Shown: positions 47,600 through 62,200, counted from the stretch's first letter. The stretch: DNA of 64,000 bases from Syngnathus acus (GCF_901709675.1 NC_051098.1:15249464-15313463); one strand, 5' to 3'. Numbers and translations: made by a program. Notes: a model not told the origin generated them from the sequence alone.

Positions 47600-49530
47600 T
47601 CCTATCCCAGACTTTTTGTCAATAGTGAACCTGAATGCTGTTGATCAACATTCCCTCACCTGTGGCCCATTGGGGGTCACTTAATTTCCCATTTATCGTT
47701 TTTGCATTTTAGCCATGCGCACCATGTATTGACTTGTTTACTGGTAATCCATAAGTAATACTCACCTCATTCTAAACATTGTAAATCATGTCCTTGGCCC
47801 GGGGGCGATGTATTGATTGGATGTCTCAATTGTCCTATATTGTTTTGAATGTGCATGCAAACAATTAGGTGCAATATGGTTGTTTATTTATTTTTTTATT
47901 TTTTAGTTAGTCATGGTGTACAACAATTCTACTTTAGGTTTACATATTCTAATGTTTCGGGCAGGATGGCTCATCCGGCACTTTAGGAGATGTAGTGCTG
48001 CCAAGTGATGTGTGAGTGGCAGGCAGCTCATGTTTAAAACATGTCTTACTGAAATCAGCATACACACACACACACCAATACAGTACATGCACAGATACAC
48101 CCTGTACATGCACGCGGGCATAAAGTTTAGTAACTCAGCGTCAAGTGGGCTGTGACTTGTGCTCGTGTCTGGCGGCAGTTTTTTTGATTTATTGCCCCGA
48201 GTTCATCCCCGAATGGATCCTCCCATGAATCATTGCACCTGCACGGGCGTTGCAGCCGGCGATACAAGGCTGTGTCACTTGCAGACATTCTTTTGTTGTT
48301 GGGGTTTTTTCTTCCCCAAGCAAAGTTTTATACAGCTTCTCTGTCCAAAAATATTCTCCTTGTTAAAATGGAGGCTGCCGGCTGGTGGATGATGTAGATG
48401 TGGCGTGAATGAGCAAGGAAGTCTGAATTTTGTTTGTCGGTGACTCAAAATGGAGATGTTAATAAGGATGACACGTTAGGCCACTAGGGGCAGTATAATA
48501 CCGTCATATCAAAGCTGCAATAGTAGCTGTTTTTTTTTTTTACAGAGGATAAAGAATATGTGCATTTGGGTATTATAATTTGCTGAGTCTACATGTTAGA
48601 GTACAAATTGATTCAAATTTTATGACATCTTATCGACGCTAGTTTTGTCCGTTTTGCATTGCTAGCTCAAAAAACTATTTTTAGTTTTTTTTAAATACAC
48701 AAAATATAATTCTCTTCGTTTTATGTTTACAACCAAGGACCTCATTCGATGGTGTTGATGTAACTAATGTTCTGCTCCGGGAAATGTGTTTGACATACAC
48801 ATTGAATTTAGCCAGTTGTTTTGCTCATTCAATCAAATTGTTTTCATTAGTTATATGCTGCTATTTTACATTGCTTAAATATTCATGTGTTAATGTATTG
48901 GCCTCCATCGTAAGCACAGACCCCTCCAGTTAGTCCTTTATTATTTGTTTTTACGTGCTTCGGTTTTACGGCGCGGGCCTCTCCCTGTCCGCTTTCTGCT
49001 GAGTCGTGTTACCATAAGCCCGCATAGACCTCTAGCCCGCTTCACGTATTGGTTTAGAAAAACGCACACGCAGCTCAAATCGGACATCTCCTGTCAGACT
49101 TTGTCGGTAGCGGGGGCTTGACGAATTTGCCCAAGGATCTCCTGCCCTGGTTTCTTTAATCACAACCTAGATGAAAGTTTACCGACTAATTGTGGACGAG
49201 ATCTACACGCCGCCCACCCCGCACTGAGCTGGCGGCTAGCTAATTACATCGCTAATGGTCTATCGGTCAGCTTTCCTGTGAGGGTGACTCGAATACATGA
49301 ACGGCATGTGGTGATGGATGACCACGTGCGAGTGTGTGTGTGAGACTCTCCCACAAGGTTCAGATGCAAACAAAATACGCAAATTCATCTCGTCGGTCTT
49401 CCACGGATGTCAATAGTTGTCATAGGGCTTCTGTCAAGCTGGCGGATCAGTGACATGCACTTTATTAGGGATACGTTTGTTCGGACAGTTATATGAACGA
49501 CACGGCTCACTCGAATCACGCTCCTAAATC
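47600..49530. other. Intronic; one repeat carrying a CTCF-like motif
   Basis: Besides the 48479-48559 repeat, it has a T-run at 48530-48541 and a degenerate 'CACTTTATTAGG' scrap at 49459-49470 that is probably the inverse end of the CAGGTGTACCTAATA repeat. No gene. Confidence 0.5.
48479..48559 (-). repeat. Dispersed repeat copy 3 with CTCF-like motif
   Basis: GGCCACTAGGGGCAGTA (48479-48495) is a CTCF-like core one G shorter than usual. Fifty bases later comes CAGAGGATAAAGAATAT, the reverse complement of the dispersed motif at 10868 and 19608. In the 19608-19657 copy the same two modules lie in inverted order, so the pair seems to be inherited together. Confidence 0.6.
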
Positions 49531-49889
49531 ATCCATTCGTTTTCTATTGGGCTTGTCCTCATTAGGGTAATTAGAGCATATCCTAATTTACTTTAGTGCC
49601 AAAAGTGGAGTCCACTTGCCAGTCAGTCATTTGCAGAATCACATTTTCCCAACAGAGATGTAAAGACACTGTGCTGCCTCACTGATGGACGGACGGACGG
49701 ACGGACGGATGGACAGATGGATGAACACATTCCATGCATGTTAAGTCACTCAAGGCCTCCAAACTGTCCATCGTTTTGAATTGCGTCCTGGGATTGACTT
49801 GGCCTCTCTCCCAAATTCAACTGGGATAGGCTCCAGCTTCACTCAATTCTCTAAATGAGGATAAACACTTTATACATGGATTAATGGAT
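49531..49889 (+). mobile_element. Fragments of a common fish interspersed repeat
   Basis: ATCCATTCGTTTTCTATTGG, CTTGTCCTCATTAGGGT (49531-49568) and, further on, CAACTGGGATAGGCTCCAGC with GAGGATAAACACTTTATACA (49819-49889). These match in order the ends of the repeat whose middle contains GGCTGGCGACCA. A (GGAC)n microsatellite sits between at 49686-49709. Confidence 0.5.
49686..49709. repeat. (GGAC)n microsatellite
   Basis: Five to six GGAC units followed by GGAT/GGAC-like variants. Confidence 0.92.
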
Positions 49890-52723
49890 ATTTCAGGGGG
49901 GGGTCCCTAATGAGGTGTCCGCTGACTGTATATTTGCCCTTAAATGAATGAGCCATTAAGACGTTATGTTGATTTCATTAGGCAGGGACAAGGTGGCGTT
50001 GTTGATAAAGCAAATGTCATACTGGATGTTCTTGACATAAACAACATTTCAAAGAAAAGAAATAAAAAGTAGTTATTAGTCCTAAGTAATGTTTTACATG
50101 CTTGTGTCGCTGCTGAGTTAGCGCTTTGATCATCTCCGCTGCTTTTGTGTGATATTGGCTGCTCAAGTGGGTTAACACTGTAATTAGGCCGCGGGATGAC
50201 AACGGGCTGCCGGGAAAGCTGTCATAGAGTGCGGCGAGATGATTTCCCGTTATTTTCTGTTCTTTCTTTTTTTTTTTGTTGACCTTGCCTGCAATAATAA
50301 AGCTTTTGTGTCCGACGGACAAACCCATGACGAATATTCGCCAAAAAGTACTCCACGTAGCATCCCTGAGAAAGCAAACCTCCTTTTGAAACTTTCAATA
50401 CACATAAAGCCCCCGATGGATCTGATCCAGCCTGTTGTGATTCCCGCTCACATCCGACATGATTCACTTTGTTGCATATAAAAGCAGAGCGCCGGCACCC
50501 CCAGAAGGCAAAGCCCATTATCGCGCTCGCTTCGCTATCGTCTTTGTGATTGCGCGTCTTGTGATGTCTTGACTGTTTGTCAGATGATCCAAAAGCTCTT
50601 GCTCGCTACAACTGATAAACACAACGCAAGAGGAGAGAGCGGGAAAAGAGCGACCTGTGTCAATTAGACATTCCGCTCTCTTCGCTCTCGCACTTTGAAG
50701 CTCGCTAGAAGCTTCGTGATGGGATCAAGGGGGCTGTAAGGAATGGGATAAAGAGGATAGGATTTTTTTTTGTGCACAATGACGCTAAGCTCATTGTCAT
50801 GACACTGGGAGAGTTACTCACCCCCTCCACACACACACACATAATAGCCAATGACGTCGCACGATTTCATCCACCGTATCAGATCCATGATTGAATTAGC
50901 ACGCTTTTGCCCGAAGAAAATTTCCTCACATGCATTCCGGATGAAAATGTAATCGGCGCTCTTATCATCAGCGACGGTCTTCAGGCGCGAGGATTATTAG
51001 CGCAAGATAACGGACGACGAGTCCAAAGATTCATCAGAGGGCGTCGGTACGCCACCTACTGTGCCGGGTTTCATTGATGCCTTGAAGGAGCGATAAAAAG
51101 TTATGAAGTTGTTTTGCTGATTGTTGAGCTTCTCGGTATGGGAATGTCATGGGAGGTTTTGATAACCGTTGTTTTGATTTGTTAAGCGGCAAGATGTGAA
51201 ACCGATTTTACCAAGGCTAGCACATTTTGGTGCGGAAATGGAAAAGAAGTACTGTCGAATTCGGTTATTTCCGCCCAATTGTGACAAAATGCAGTGAAAA
51301 ATTTCCGATGCAATCGGATTTTTTGGTCTGAAACGACAACACTATTTAAAAAAAATTGTGAATTCAAAATTTCAAGGCAACAAACTTTGACAAAATTGCA
51401 CACATTTTTTTTTATGATTTTACTAGTGAAAAAAATGGCTTTCCTTCATTTTTGAGAAATACGATTTTGCTTAAATTAAATATTAAATAATATTAATCTA
51501 ATTTAAAAAAATAAAATACACGTGCTTTTTACACTGTATCCATTTCTAGTTTGTGAAAAAAACAAAAACAAAAAAATCACCTGTTAGAAATTTTCTGGTT
51601 GTTTGTCAGTCCCATTAAGTCTTTTCTGTGGAGCCTTTTTTTAGCCTCCTCCGCTGTGGCCTCACTGCAGCGGTCTGGCCCAGCCCTCAGCCTCCGCAGG
51701 CTGACATATTGATCAAGACAGCCACTAAGCTCTCGCTCACTGAGGCTCCCTGGAGTTCACATGCTCTTTCCAGCTTTGCGCACAGACTGGAAATGTACGG
51801 CGGATTGAATGATGTCTTACAGCCACTGACTGCGAACCAAACGGGCTGCAAAAAAACTCATGTCGCAAAACACAGCTGATGAGACGAACACGCGCACGGT
51901 GAACATCTTTTATTCAGGCGTCTTGTCAGTTTTCTCCCCGTGCGCTTGCTTTGGCTCTTTTATCCGGCTGTCTGCTCGAAGCAGTATATCAGGCCCTCTC
52001 TGACTGATCCCCCGCGGTGAGCGTCTATCTGCCACCTGTCTCTCTATTTGCCTTGAACCGCGGTGTGGAGTTATTACCTGCAGGGGCGTCCACACCTGAC
52101 CTATAAGCTCATCTCTGTGGGCGATGACATCATACAATCACGTGTAAATGTGATGAATATTGCAGTTGGTAAATGTGTTCACACAGACATGCTTTTGTTC
52201 TTAGCAACAAATGGCATCTGCATATTGCGGGTGTGAGTGTGAATGGCTTTAATTAAACTTGGCCGCAGTTGCATGTAATCAATTAATTAATGTCAGATTC
52301 TCCTTCTTATTAGCCCAAGAAGCCCCTTTCACTTCACTGGTCATTAAAAATAATGAAAAGCTGCGTTTGTAATATTTATACCGTTCCGCATATGTGTATA
52401 TATATATATTTATATATATTTTAGATTTTTTTTTTGTCACGGTGTCGACATTTAGCAGTTTAATCTTGCTAAATCTAAACCAAATCAAAAATTAATGGAG
52501 GTTTAGCACGGCAAAGACATCGTATCAATATTCAATCTATTCTTTTGTCTATATTTTATCTCAAGACGTTTGCAGTGGCCTACTTTCTCTGGAGCTGGTC
52601 ATTAAACTTTTATCTCACTTCTATGTGGGCGTAACCTCAAGTGCACGCCTGACTGAAAAATGCATTCAGCTTTTGCATTTCAGTGTTTTATTTGCTGAAT
52701 TTTAGCGCTGTCTAGTATGTCAT
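49890..52723. other. Intronic, no gene seen
   Basis: An AT-rich stretch lies at 51460-51580 and an (AT)-rich run at 52398-52425. Unique-looking GC-balanced stretches occur around 50500-51060 and 51640-52140. No exon supported. Confidence 0.5.
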
Positions 52724-52754
52724 GTGATTGGCTGGCGACCAATCCAGGGTGTAA
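52724..52754 (+). mobile_element. Fragment of 'GATTGGCTGGCGACCAAT' repeat, copy 2
   Basis: GTGATTGGCTGGCGACCAAT then CCAGGGTGTA. Same wording as 42773. Confidence 0.6.
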
Positions 52755-55700
52755 TGATTCTAAGATAGCCGAAACCCCAATGATGGGAAGCATTGTAGAA
52801 AAAAAAGGATGCAATTTAGCTATATGAGAGTAAAATATTGTGGACATTCATCACAACAATGAATTGATGGCGTACAGGTGTACCTAATAGTCTGGCCATC
52901 ATAGTACAAACAAAAGTCAATGATCCAATTAAAGCCTCATGGGGTGCTGCGCATTACAAGAATCAGCCAGCGATAAAGCTCCAATCTGACAATATTGGAC
53001 AACATGTCAAGTTTGAAATGATGATCACAAATCATCTGGAGCACAAAAATGAAATGTATGGAATTATAGCTACCATCAATCAGCGCTCATTCTTTGCACA
53101 GGATAAAGAATATATGCCTTCCTATTTATGATGTTTTTTTAAACTGGTGAGGTCATTGCAGCTTCTTATGCGCAAAAAAATAAGAACGTATTATTCTTCA
53201 TCTGGCTAAGAGAGTCTGAGGAGCATTTTTAAACGGCCATTTCTCTATATTTGCCTTAAGGGCTTAGCCTTTGCACATCAACAAGTGTGTGGCTCTACTT
53301 CAGCTGGGTGACACTATCTATAATTTGCATTGGAAATGGTTCCCATTTATTTGTCAGCTTCATCAAATAAAATCATATGGAATAATGTTGCCCGTGGAAA
53401 GAAAACGAGGAACGAAGCAAACTCCACAGGGAAGGAGAATCCTAATGATGTCTACTTTGTCCAGCCGATTGGTGAACGGAGCTCAATTTGAAAGCAATAT
53501 TAGATTTGGACCATTTACTCCCTTAATAGTCTTTGTCTTGTCTCCGTCGCCGTCCTAATGTAGGAGCTTTAAAAAATCTTTTCTCTCACTGCGCTGATCT
53601 CTAGTTGTACAAAATATTCAGCGAGCCAATTAAAAAGGTTTAATAATTACAATTGACAAATAATTGAGTATTTGCTTGTTAACGAGTCACTCTGGCATGA
53701 TGAATGAATGTACACACACGCACACACTTTATGACATCTCCACCGTGTGGCGGCGGCAACGCTATCATCCATGAGAGGGTGTGTCCCGTCCGCACTTTAC
53801 CTCGATAAATCACTCGGCGGCGGGACGCCTCACGGCCCCTCAGACACAAACACATCTGACAATCTATTCATCATACTAAAGATGGCATACAGCGAGGGAC
53901 GGGCGTCCTGTTAACTTGGACTTGTTGACAGCGCCTTGCATACCACCCGCCGTTTAAGCCATCCATTAAACTATAAAACAAGAAAAACAAGATGGCGGAA
54001 GAGCTCTTTGTTTGTTACACCTCCCTCGACTTAACCTTGCCTGCCCTCTGGCCACCCCCGACGGAAAAAAAAAATCCGAACTCCGCCAGTGAGACTCAAG
54101 TCTTTTTTCCCCTCTTACACATTACATACATTTCTCCTTTTTGGGCCAGAACAGGCTAAGCTATTTAGCACCTACTCTGAGTCATGATGTCAATGTCACA
54201 CCTCCCACACACGTGCCAGTTTTTTAATGGCCTGGAGGAAAGGGAATGCATGTGTAAGAAATGTCTAAATCAGTGTACTGTACTGTGAGTTATTTTCTGT
54301 TTATGTTCGTTAGCTTGCGCGTGTCGCTTTCGCTACGGATACAAAAGCGGGTTGGTTAGCACTGACAGAGCACAACGTTTAACAAGCGAACTAGGGGGGG
54401 AATAAATATAGCCTGTGTGAAAATGATTTGGTCTCAGCCTTTTATGAGTTTGCTCATTTCCATGTATTTATCGCGTGGTCAGGGAGAGTGTACAGAAGCT
54501 CAGGGACGGTGAGACCGTGAATCATTACACTCCAGCCTAAACGATTCGTTTGGCTTCTTTTTTCTGCTCCGTGTGGCTCTGCCACAATTCAAAATGAGTC
54601 AAATCTAGCTAATATTTCCTGAAGTGCATTAAATTGGATGTTCTGAATATGAAATATTTGTTGAGACGCCCCTGCGCTTGTACATTTTGCAATTTACGAG
54701 ATTTCGGGAATTCAGACTCAGATTTTTTTCAGGTTCAGATTTTGGCATTGATTTGAAAAATTGTTTGGTGAATTTTGGTGCAATTTATAAACCAAACAAA
54801 ACTTGCAGGAGTTATTTTTTTTAATTCATAATTGCCGTATTTCATTTATTTATCTGAATTCAAATAAATTTTTCCCTTGGGGTGATGAACAGCACTTTTG
54901 AGAACTCGGACACAAATTTGAATCCAAACAAAACTTTCAGGGAACTTTTTGAGCTCACTCCTTGTCTTTTATTCAGCGTATGCTCGCTCCTGTCGTACCG
55001 CTGATTGATTTGACAGTTCCTGTCTGAGACAGTGCCATTAAATGAATCAGCCAATCGAAGGGATGAAACGTGGCCCGTCTGCCTGTGTGTGTAGGTGTGT
55101 GTTGAAGGCTCTTCACACCTGGTATTAGCATGTGCTTGAGAGCGACGGCAAGTAAACAGCTCGCCATTCCCGCGACTGGCATGCAAGCTTGCGACAGGGT
55201 CTCACTTCCCCCGCTGCCCATGCGACGAGTGGGCAAGTTTGATGGGTGCGAATGCAAATGTCCACAGCTAATGTGGAGTCTTTGTGTACCCGCCGGTTTC
55301 AAAATCGCTGACAGTTTTCCTCGCTGGCCAGGAACAGCTGTCTTTTGTTGACAACGAACTCAGTGTCCCGGGGGAAATTATGGCGACTGTAAACAACTTT
55401 ACAATCATATAAGCATCTTCTACCCAGCTAGCCTTGCACTGCAAAACTGTGCACGGGGATTTCTTAAGAGAACAACACATGCCTGCTTGTTTACGAGAGT
55501 CTGTGCAATATGGACATCTTTAGACGCTGTGTAAAAATGATGAACGTCGATAGAACGCGAACGTAGCTTGCCAATGGACAACGACATCCTGTTTTCATTT
55601 GATGCCCCCTCCGAAGCCATCCTAATGTTTACAACATCAAAATATGGTGGTTGTTGTTGCTAAGCTGCAAATTGAGGTTAACCACAAAAGTTAACTACTG

Positions 55701-57214
55701 AGGTGACATTATGACAGCTTGGTTGAGAGCTAGCGACTTCTTTGTATATATTTAACATTCTATTCATTCTATTCATAACATTCTATTCGGCTATCCAGTT
55801 AGCTAGCTAGCTAGCTGTCTATCTTTGAAGTTAGCTGTTAGCTAGAGCCGTCACAGGATGAGTATGTCAATTAGCAACTTGTTTTCAGTAAATACCTACT
55901 AGCTATCCATCTGGTCTGTCCACGCAGTTTGAAAAACACAAGTATTCTCTTTGTACTTGAAGTCGCTGTGTGTTTGTAAACTCATAAGGGCCATTACCAT
56001 AAGACAGTGAGAATCAATGCGCTGTATTGTTCTTTTTTTTTTTATGTTGCCATTGATTCTCATTTACCACCGCCCACCCACGCTCTCTACCACCCACGCT
56101 GTGAACGAACAGAACTATTGAATTTATGGATTATGCCATGACTTTGCATGGCGGCTCATTGGACAAATGTTTGGCGCAGACATTACAGTAATGTGCGTCT
56201 CCCCCGATACCAACTCTTGTTTACTAGCGGTGTCAAAGTTGCCAATGAAGACGCTGCATGTAAAGTAAAGGCAATTCCGTGCTTTAAACTTTGTGGGAAC
56301 TGCAGGACTGTGCTTTCAGCAAGGTCCATAAAAGCATGCTTGACTTTAACCCCATCGAACAACTTTTGGGTGAACCACAACATAGAAATGTTTTCTTATA
56401 CACCGTTTCAGAACAGATTAGCATTAGCTTAAAATTTTGGTTGTCTTCTTGTTCTAGTTAACCTACTCTCAATTTGAAAAGAAATTTCATATGTACCCTT
56501 CTATGGAAACAGTCAACATAGTAGTTAAAATGATGACGAAAATAAAAAGTAAATCTAATTTATTAATCCCGTGAGACGAATTGAAGTCGTAAAAAAAAAA
56601 TATAAATTAAGGTGAACTTGCAACATTGAAACGTAGATTCATATAGAAGATGCGAGGGTGATGATTCACTCCCTATACTTCCCATTTCTCCATCTTGATC
56701 AAATGATTGATGAGCGCACGACGTCCGTTGAGAGATTATGAGCCTCATCCATCATGCGGCAAATCCGACAGGAAAAATAGACCTGGGAGGCTCGTGTCTG
56801 CTTGGAATAATGCTGCAATAATAGGAATATTCCTAACACTTCCACATGCGTGTTTGCACATCCAAGGTTACGTGCTGAGAGAAGTCCTCACATATATTAG
56901 CCCTTGGACCTGATCATGTATTCAACAGCGACCCTCTCGCTCCATCCCTGAGTTCTGGGAATTTCCCCGCACATTTTTCTTTGCAGGTATCGAATCTGAC
57001 TTTTAAATTGTATACATCACACACGCGGTGAGATCTCTTTTCCTCTATATGCCCTCCATTGCCTTTTCTTTGTTTACGGCATCTCCAGGGGGGGGGAATT
57101 GTATGAAAGGTCCGCAGCCTAGGGACCCCACCTCCTTTAAATGAAGTCTTCCATAATGTTACCTTCCTCCCGTGTGGGTGAAGAAAGGTAAATTTGACAG
57201 AAAAGAAATAATTT
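52755..57214. other. Intronic; small repeat scraps, no gene
   Basis: A CAGGTGTACCTAATAGTCTG end fragment lies at 52875-52897, and the dispersed motif (GGATAAAGAATAT) at 53101-53113 in reverse orientation. A (TAGC)-like run GCTAGCTAGCTAGCT is near 55801-55814. No exon recognised. Confidence 0.5.
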
Positions 57215-57285
57215 AACTCATTCACTACCAATGACGGCTATAGACGTCAAATGTCTATTTTAACTGTGCTGGCAGTGAATGAGTT
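57215..57285. mobile_element. 71-bp mini-element with 16-bp inverted ends
   Basis: AACTCATTCACTACCA at the left matches, with one mismatch, the reverse complement of TGGCAGTGAATGAGTT at the right. The middle reads ATGACGGCTATAGACGTC. I recognise this as a very common short fish repeat. No coding capacity. Confidence 0.8.
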
Positions 57286-59117
57286 CATGTGTGACCTTGG
57301 AATGGAAATCGGTAACGTTTGAATAAAAGTTTTAAGATGTAAGAGACGTGCATATAGTATACATTTTGGGTTTCCACGATGCAAGCATCAAACAATCTAA
57401 TAAGATGTAGCAAGAGAGAGATTTTTAAATTAGTTTGCTCCTTCTTCTTCTTCTGAGGACATTGCAGCTGTGTTACGTCACCGTGGGTTCCGGGCCTTTC
57501 CATTCCTGCTCCCTCTTTGAATATTTCACGTTGCTCTTAGCAGCAGGACTCCACCACATCTTTGCGTTCTCTCGCTCTTTCTTCATCCGCCGTATCTGTC
57601 TTGACCCATGCTTGTCTTTTTCTCGCCCACGCATCCCACCCCCACCCCTTTGTGATTTTTAAGAAAAAAACACCTTCGATCCGTGCTTTGCTCCTCCAAT
57701 TTCCGGTGCTAATGGCTACGAGAGGTCTCTGTGATGTAATTCCGACAGAGTGCGCTTCTGTGTCAAGGATTGCCTCAACATCGTGCAGTCTCTAGTCAAA
57801 GTCTAAATAGTGTAAGGTCTGTCGTATTTGTGTTTAAGGGCTATCATGTTGGATTGTTAGGCTGAAGTCCCCCCCAAAAAAAAATATTTGGTCGTAATTG
57901 ACGGTAGTCCTGAATACCACAGTTGAATATTAGGAAACTGCCATTGGCGGAGAACCAATCCCTGGTGTACTCCACCATTATCATAAAGGTCATTTTTGCC
58001 AATCAGGAGCCTTGAAGTCGTCGTTACCTGAAAAGGCACAATATCAACATTGATAGTGAACCTTCTGAATATCACCCTTGAATATTAAGTCAATAAATCA
58101 AATCATAAAAAAAGTAATATGCACTTTTAAAAGGTCTTCAGTATATCCCAACAACAATCCTATGCAACTCAAAGAGTGTCTGAGTCAAGGTAGCAGGATT
58201 TTAAAGGTCAGTCGTCCAATTAAAACCTTTAGGTATTTTCGGAGAGAAACAACGAGTTTCCTCACTTCATACCGGCGATCGCTTCACTTTCTTAAAGTTA
58301 GGTAAGTTTGGGCTAAGTTAAAAAAATTTATCGGCAATCATGGCGCTAGTGGCCAAACAGATTTGAGTAAAAATGTTCAAGCTTGCATATTAGCTTCTTC
58401 TGACTTCAAAGTTGTTCTCCTTTAACATACAAAAATGTTCCCAGAGAACAAAATCTGCCTCTGGTGCTAAAAGGGTCGTCATGCTACACGGTTGCAGATT
58501 TGGGTCAAGTGCTGGTGGTCGCTTGGCTGTAGACTCCACTTGCAGCCTTTTAACAAATTGGACTTGCCCTCGCTCGGCTTCCAAATTCAACTCCCGCGGT
58601 GCTCTGAGTGAGGGAATGTGCAACTGAGAGGCTTTCAGGAAAGCCAGCTCGTATATATTTTTCATTCACCCGAAACATCCCTGTGTAACATTTCCCCCAA
58701 AAATATTTTGTATGTCACATTGCTTTTTTTTTTTTAAAGCATTTAGAATCCCGTCAAGTGTTTCTTTGACTTCTGCGTCAGGATGCAAAATCTGTGATCA
58801 CCATGAAGGCTATCTCCTCGCTGTGATAGCTAAATCGATAGCGGACCCTTTGCTAATCAGACTGCAGCGAGCGCGCTGCTCCGCTTTAACGATCGCGCCG
58901 CCCATACGCTGGCAGAAGTGATGGAATGTTAAAATGTTGATCTCGGGATTCTTAATTTGAATGGCCAAAAGGGAGTGGAGGCCAAAGAACAAGATAAATG
59001 GAAGAAAAGGAAAGGACGCAATAAAAAACTTGGATAGTTTTACATTGAGCGATGATGATAAGTAAAGGAAACTACATTACGCTAATTAAAGGTAGCAAAC
59101 AGAGAATGCGAATGGTA
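57286..59117. other. Intronic, no gene seen
   Basis: A scrap CCATTGGCGGAGAACCAATC plus CCTGGTGTACTCC at 57941-57973 is a decayed copy of the GGCTGGCGACCAAT repeat. Otherwise nothing recognised. Confidence 0.5.
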
Positions 59118-59256
59118 CAGTGGATATAAAAAGTCTACACACCCATGTTAGATCCATAATTTTCTTCGCACGTACATTTTTTTTCTTTTTATCTTTTCAA
59201 GAAAATAAAAAGAAATAACTGAAAGGACCTGGTTGCAAAAATGTGCACACCCTTTT
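59118..59256 (+). mobile_element. 'GTCTACACACCC' DNA-transposon remnant, copy 2
   Basis: CAGTGGATATAAAAAGTCTA, then CACACCC, at the left, and GGTTGCAAAAATGTGCACAC then CC near the right. The same two modules occur, reverse-complemented, at 35346-35505. The element may run on to about 59430, but no second end is seen. Confidence 0.65.
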
Positions 59257-62200
59257 ATGTATGGAATGCAGCTGCTTTCTAATTTACCAATCACACTATT
59301 AAATGTGAAACACAGATTTAAAGTCCCGTTGATTAATCCCAAATAAATTTCAACTTTTCTAGTTAGATTTTGTTGATTTTTTTTTTTTTCTTCTAACATA
59401 AGCCTGAAGGATTTTTGGCCGTTCGTAAACAAAGCGTTCATATTTCCTTCCACCTTGTTTAAGACCCCATATAATGTTATTGAAAGTATAATCAAAAATG
59501 CGAAGAAAAAGAATATAAAAGCAAAGGGAAGAAGAGAAGGGAAGAGAAGGGAAGGCGTGAGTGAACATCCACGGTCACTGTCAGATAACACGAAATCCTC
59601 GACTCCTCGGGATTAAGAAAGACAGAGGAAGCGAGCGATAAAGGAATATAAAGGGTATCACTTTAATAGTATGACTAATACCATCAGCTGCTGAATGTCA
59701 CCACGAGGCTGATCTATTTCAATTCAATTTTGTAATATTTTCAAATCACCAGACTCCCTCCCGCCTCCAACCAGTGTGACATATTGTATTATATTCATTA
59801 GCCTCACTCTCAGGCCCGAAGTAAGGTTAAGTGTGGAGGCGTTTTTAGAGGACACTGACAAAAGCCACAGTGAGAAGGCTAACCTTTAACAACAAGAGCT
59901 TGTTTACAGCAATTTCTGAATACTGAGCAGAGTCATGCTTTAGCGGTAGAGGCCTCCAGGTCAATATCACTTTTAAGTGTCCTCATTCAGACATCCGGAA
60001 AATGTAGCAGAATTATGTTGAAGGTCATTTACATTTTCACACTTACACAAAAAATGTGAGTCCTTCATTTGATGTATTATTTTTCCATTGCATGTATAAC
60101 ACACATTCAATGAGTGATACGTAATTTAAAAAAAATTTGCCCACAAGTTTTTTTTTATTATTAAAAAAAATTGTCATTGTGATCTTTTACTATGAGTACG
60201 TAAAAAATATATATATATACATATATATATATAAACCAACAAATATTTCAAAAATTGTTCCCGACGTGCTAGGTGAAAAAAAAAATCCTGTAAAATGAAA
60301 AAATACCTGAAAGTCAATTATCAGCCCTGGCACCAGACCATATTTCAGAGGGGGCCACTACCCGCACCACCCCCCCTCTAGCACCGCCAGTGGTGTGATA
60401 ATCCATGACCATTGACGACACAATACAGCAGTTTCTGAAGTTCTAAATAAGAAACCAAGTTAGTTTTTTGTAATTCTTCATCATTCCGCAGAGATGCTAT
60501 GAATAATAGCATTCACTCTGCCGGTCCCCGCTCTGCATTGACAGAGACAAAGTTCCCCATTGATCCTCTGAATATATTCCCTCTTTTCACATCCCACAGG
60601 AAAATGAAAGCGAGATAGAAAATGTATTTGATGTATTTCTTTCCTCTTGTTTGTTTTCTCTGCACTGCTGGCCCAGACAGCCCCGAAGTCATTGGAATAT
60701 CTCGGACACGTGTGTTCTGCCAGGCCTAATGTGCGGTGCAGCGCGGGGCGTGAGTCTTTTACAAGACGTTCAATATTACACCACAAGCCAGACAACAAGT
60801 GGAGCGGGGCAGCATGAGAACGAGATGGAGGGATGCTAGCTAGGCGAGATGGCACAGGGGCTGTCGGCCGCAGAGTAAACCCATTCGTCTTCCTCTCGCC
60901 TTTATTTGCAACACCCTCCGCAGCCTAGCCCGCAAAGCATTATATCCTTGTATCTTTCAAATGCCAAATTATACGTCACACAAAAGCCTGACTGTTAGCT
61001 CCCCATACTCCCGCGCACGACTTCCTAATGCTTCAATTTCGAAATCAATTGCACTGTAAAGCAAAGCCAGATATACGACTGCTTTATCATACGTGTTTGC
61101 GTTGAGTATGTTCTCACAGCGATTTTGTTGGACAAAATGTCGAGCACGATATTACAGGAGCTTAGCAGGTATTAAGTGCATGCGTGACTCATGCTAGATG
61201 ACACGCCACAAGTGTTGTGAACCCTTACTGAATATTAAAGGTTGTCACCATCTGAGGAAATCCATCTACGGAAAGCTATGTGGGCCGATAAAAAGCATAA
61301 TTTGCTTCCACCATAAATTGAAATTCTTGTATATGAGTAAAAAACAATTTTGTGTTAATTCCAAATGACATACAAAATCAGGATAGCGGTAATTATACAG
61401 AGAGGCCACCCATTGTCTGCTTGATTGGCATATATACGTATATATATTCACACTTGGACAATCAGGGTTATGGCTATTGTAAAACTTTTATAGCTTTTAG
61501 ATTTCCTCTTTTAAGAGCCAGTCAAGGTTAACTGAGCTCAATGGACACGGTTGTCGTTACCGAGCAGACGAGACGAGTCAGGCGCAGTGAAAAACGTAGT
61601 GAAAACGTGTGCTAATATTTGCCCACTTATTCATTGAGCCATGTGAAGGAGGCTTTATAGATTAGGTGACTAGCTCAAGGCTCTCAACTACTTTCCTTGG
61701 GTGAAATACATTTATGGCATGTTTGATTGTGGTTGTAAATGTCAGAATGTGCCCTGAACAATTCGCTGTAACGCTTTTGGTTTCAATTATGTCAAGATGT
61801 TGACGTTTAATGGCTAGCTCATTAACAAAAGACATTGAAAGAAGCTAAAGAAGTCAAAGCAGTGAATTCAGGTGCTAAATGCTAACCAGTTGCAGTTTTA
61901 AAAAGTCATAGTCAATGTTCAAATCTACAACTAGTGAAATGAATATTATAGACTCCCTACCATGGTAGCTAACTAGCTAAGTAGCATGGCTAGCATGACT
62001 AGCATCCATTTGTTACCAAAGGGGGGCATCTGGTAATTATTTTTTTTTTTTTCCATCACAAAGTATGTCTATTGTGAGATCAATTCGTAGCATCGACAGG
62101 GACGGTGGTATGTTGAGCGTGTGGCGTGCAAAGGAGGGCCACATGCTGATTATTCACAGCAGTGTGGCGAGAAAGAATAAAGGATACATATTTTCAGCCT

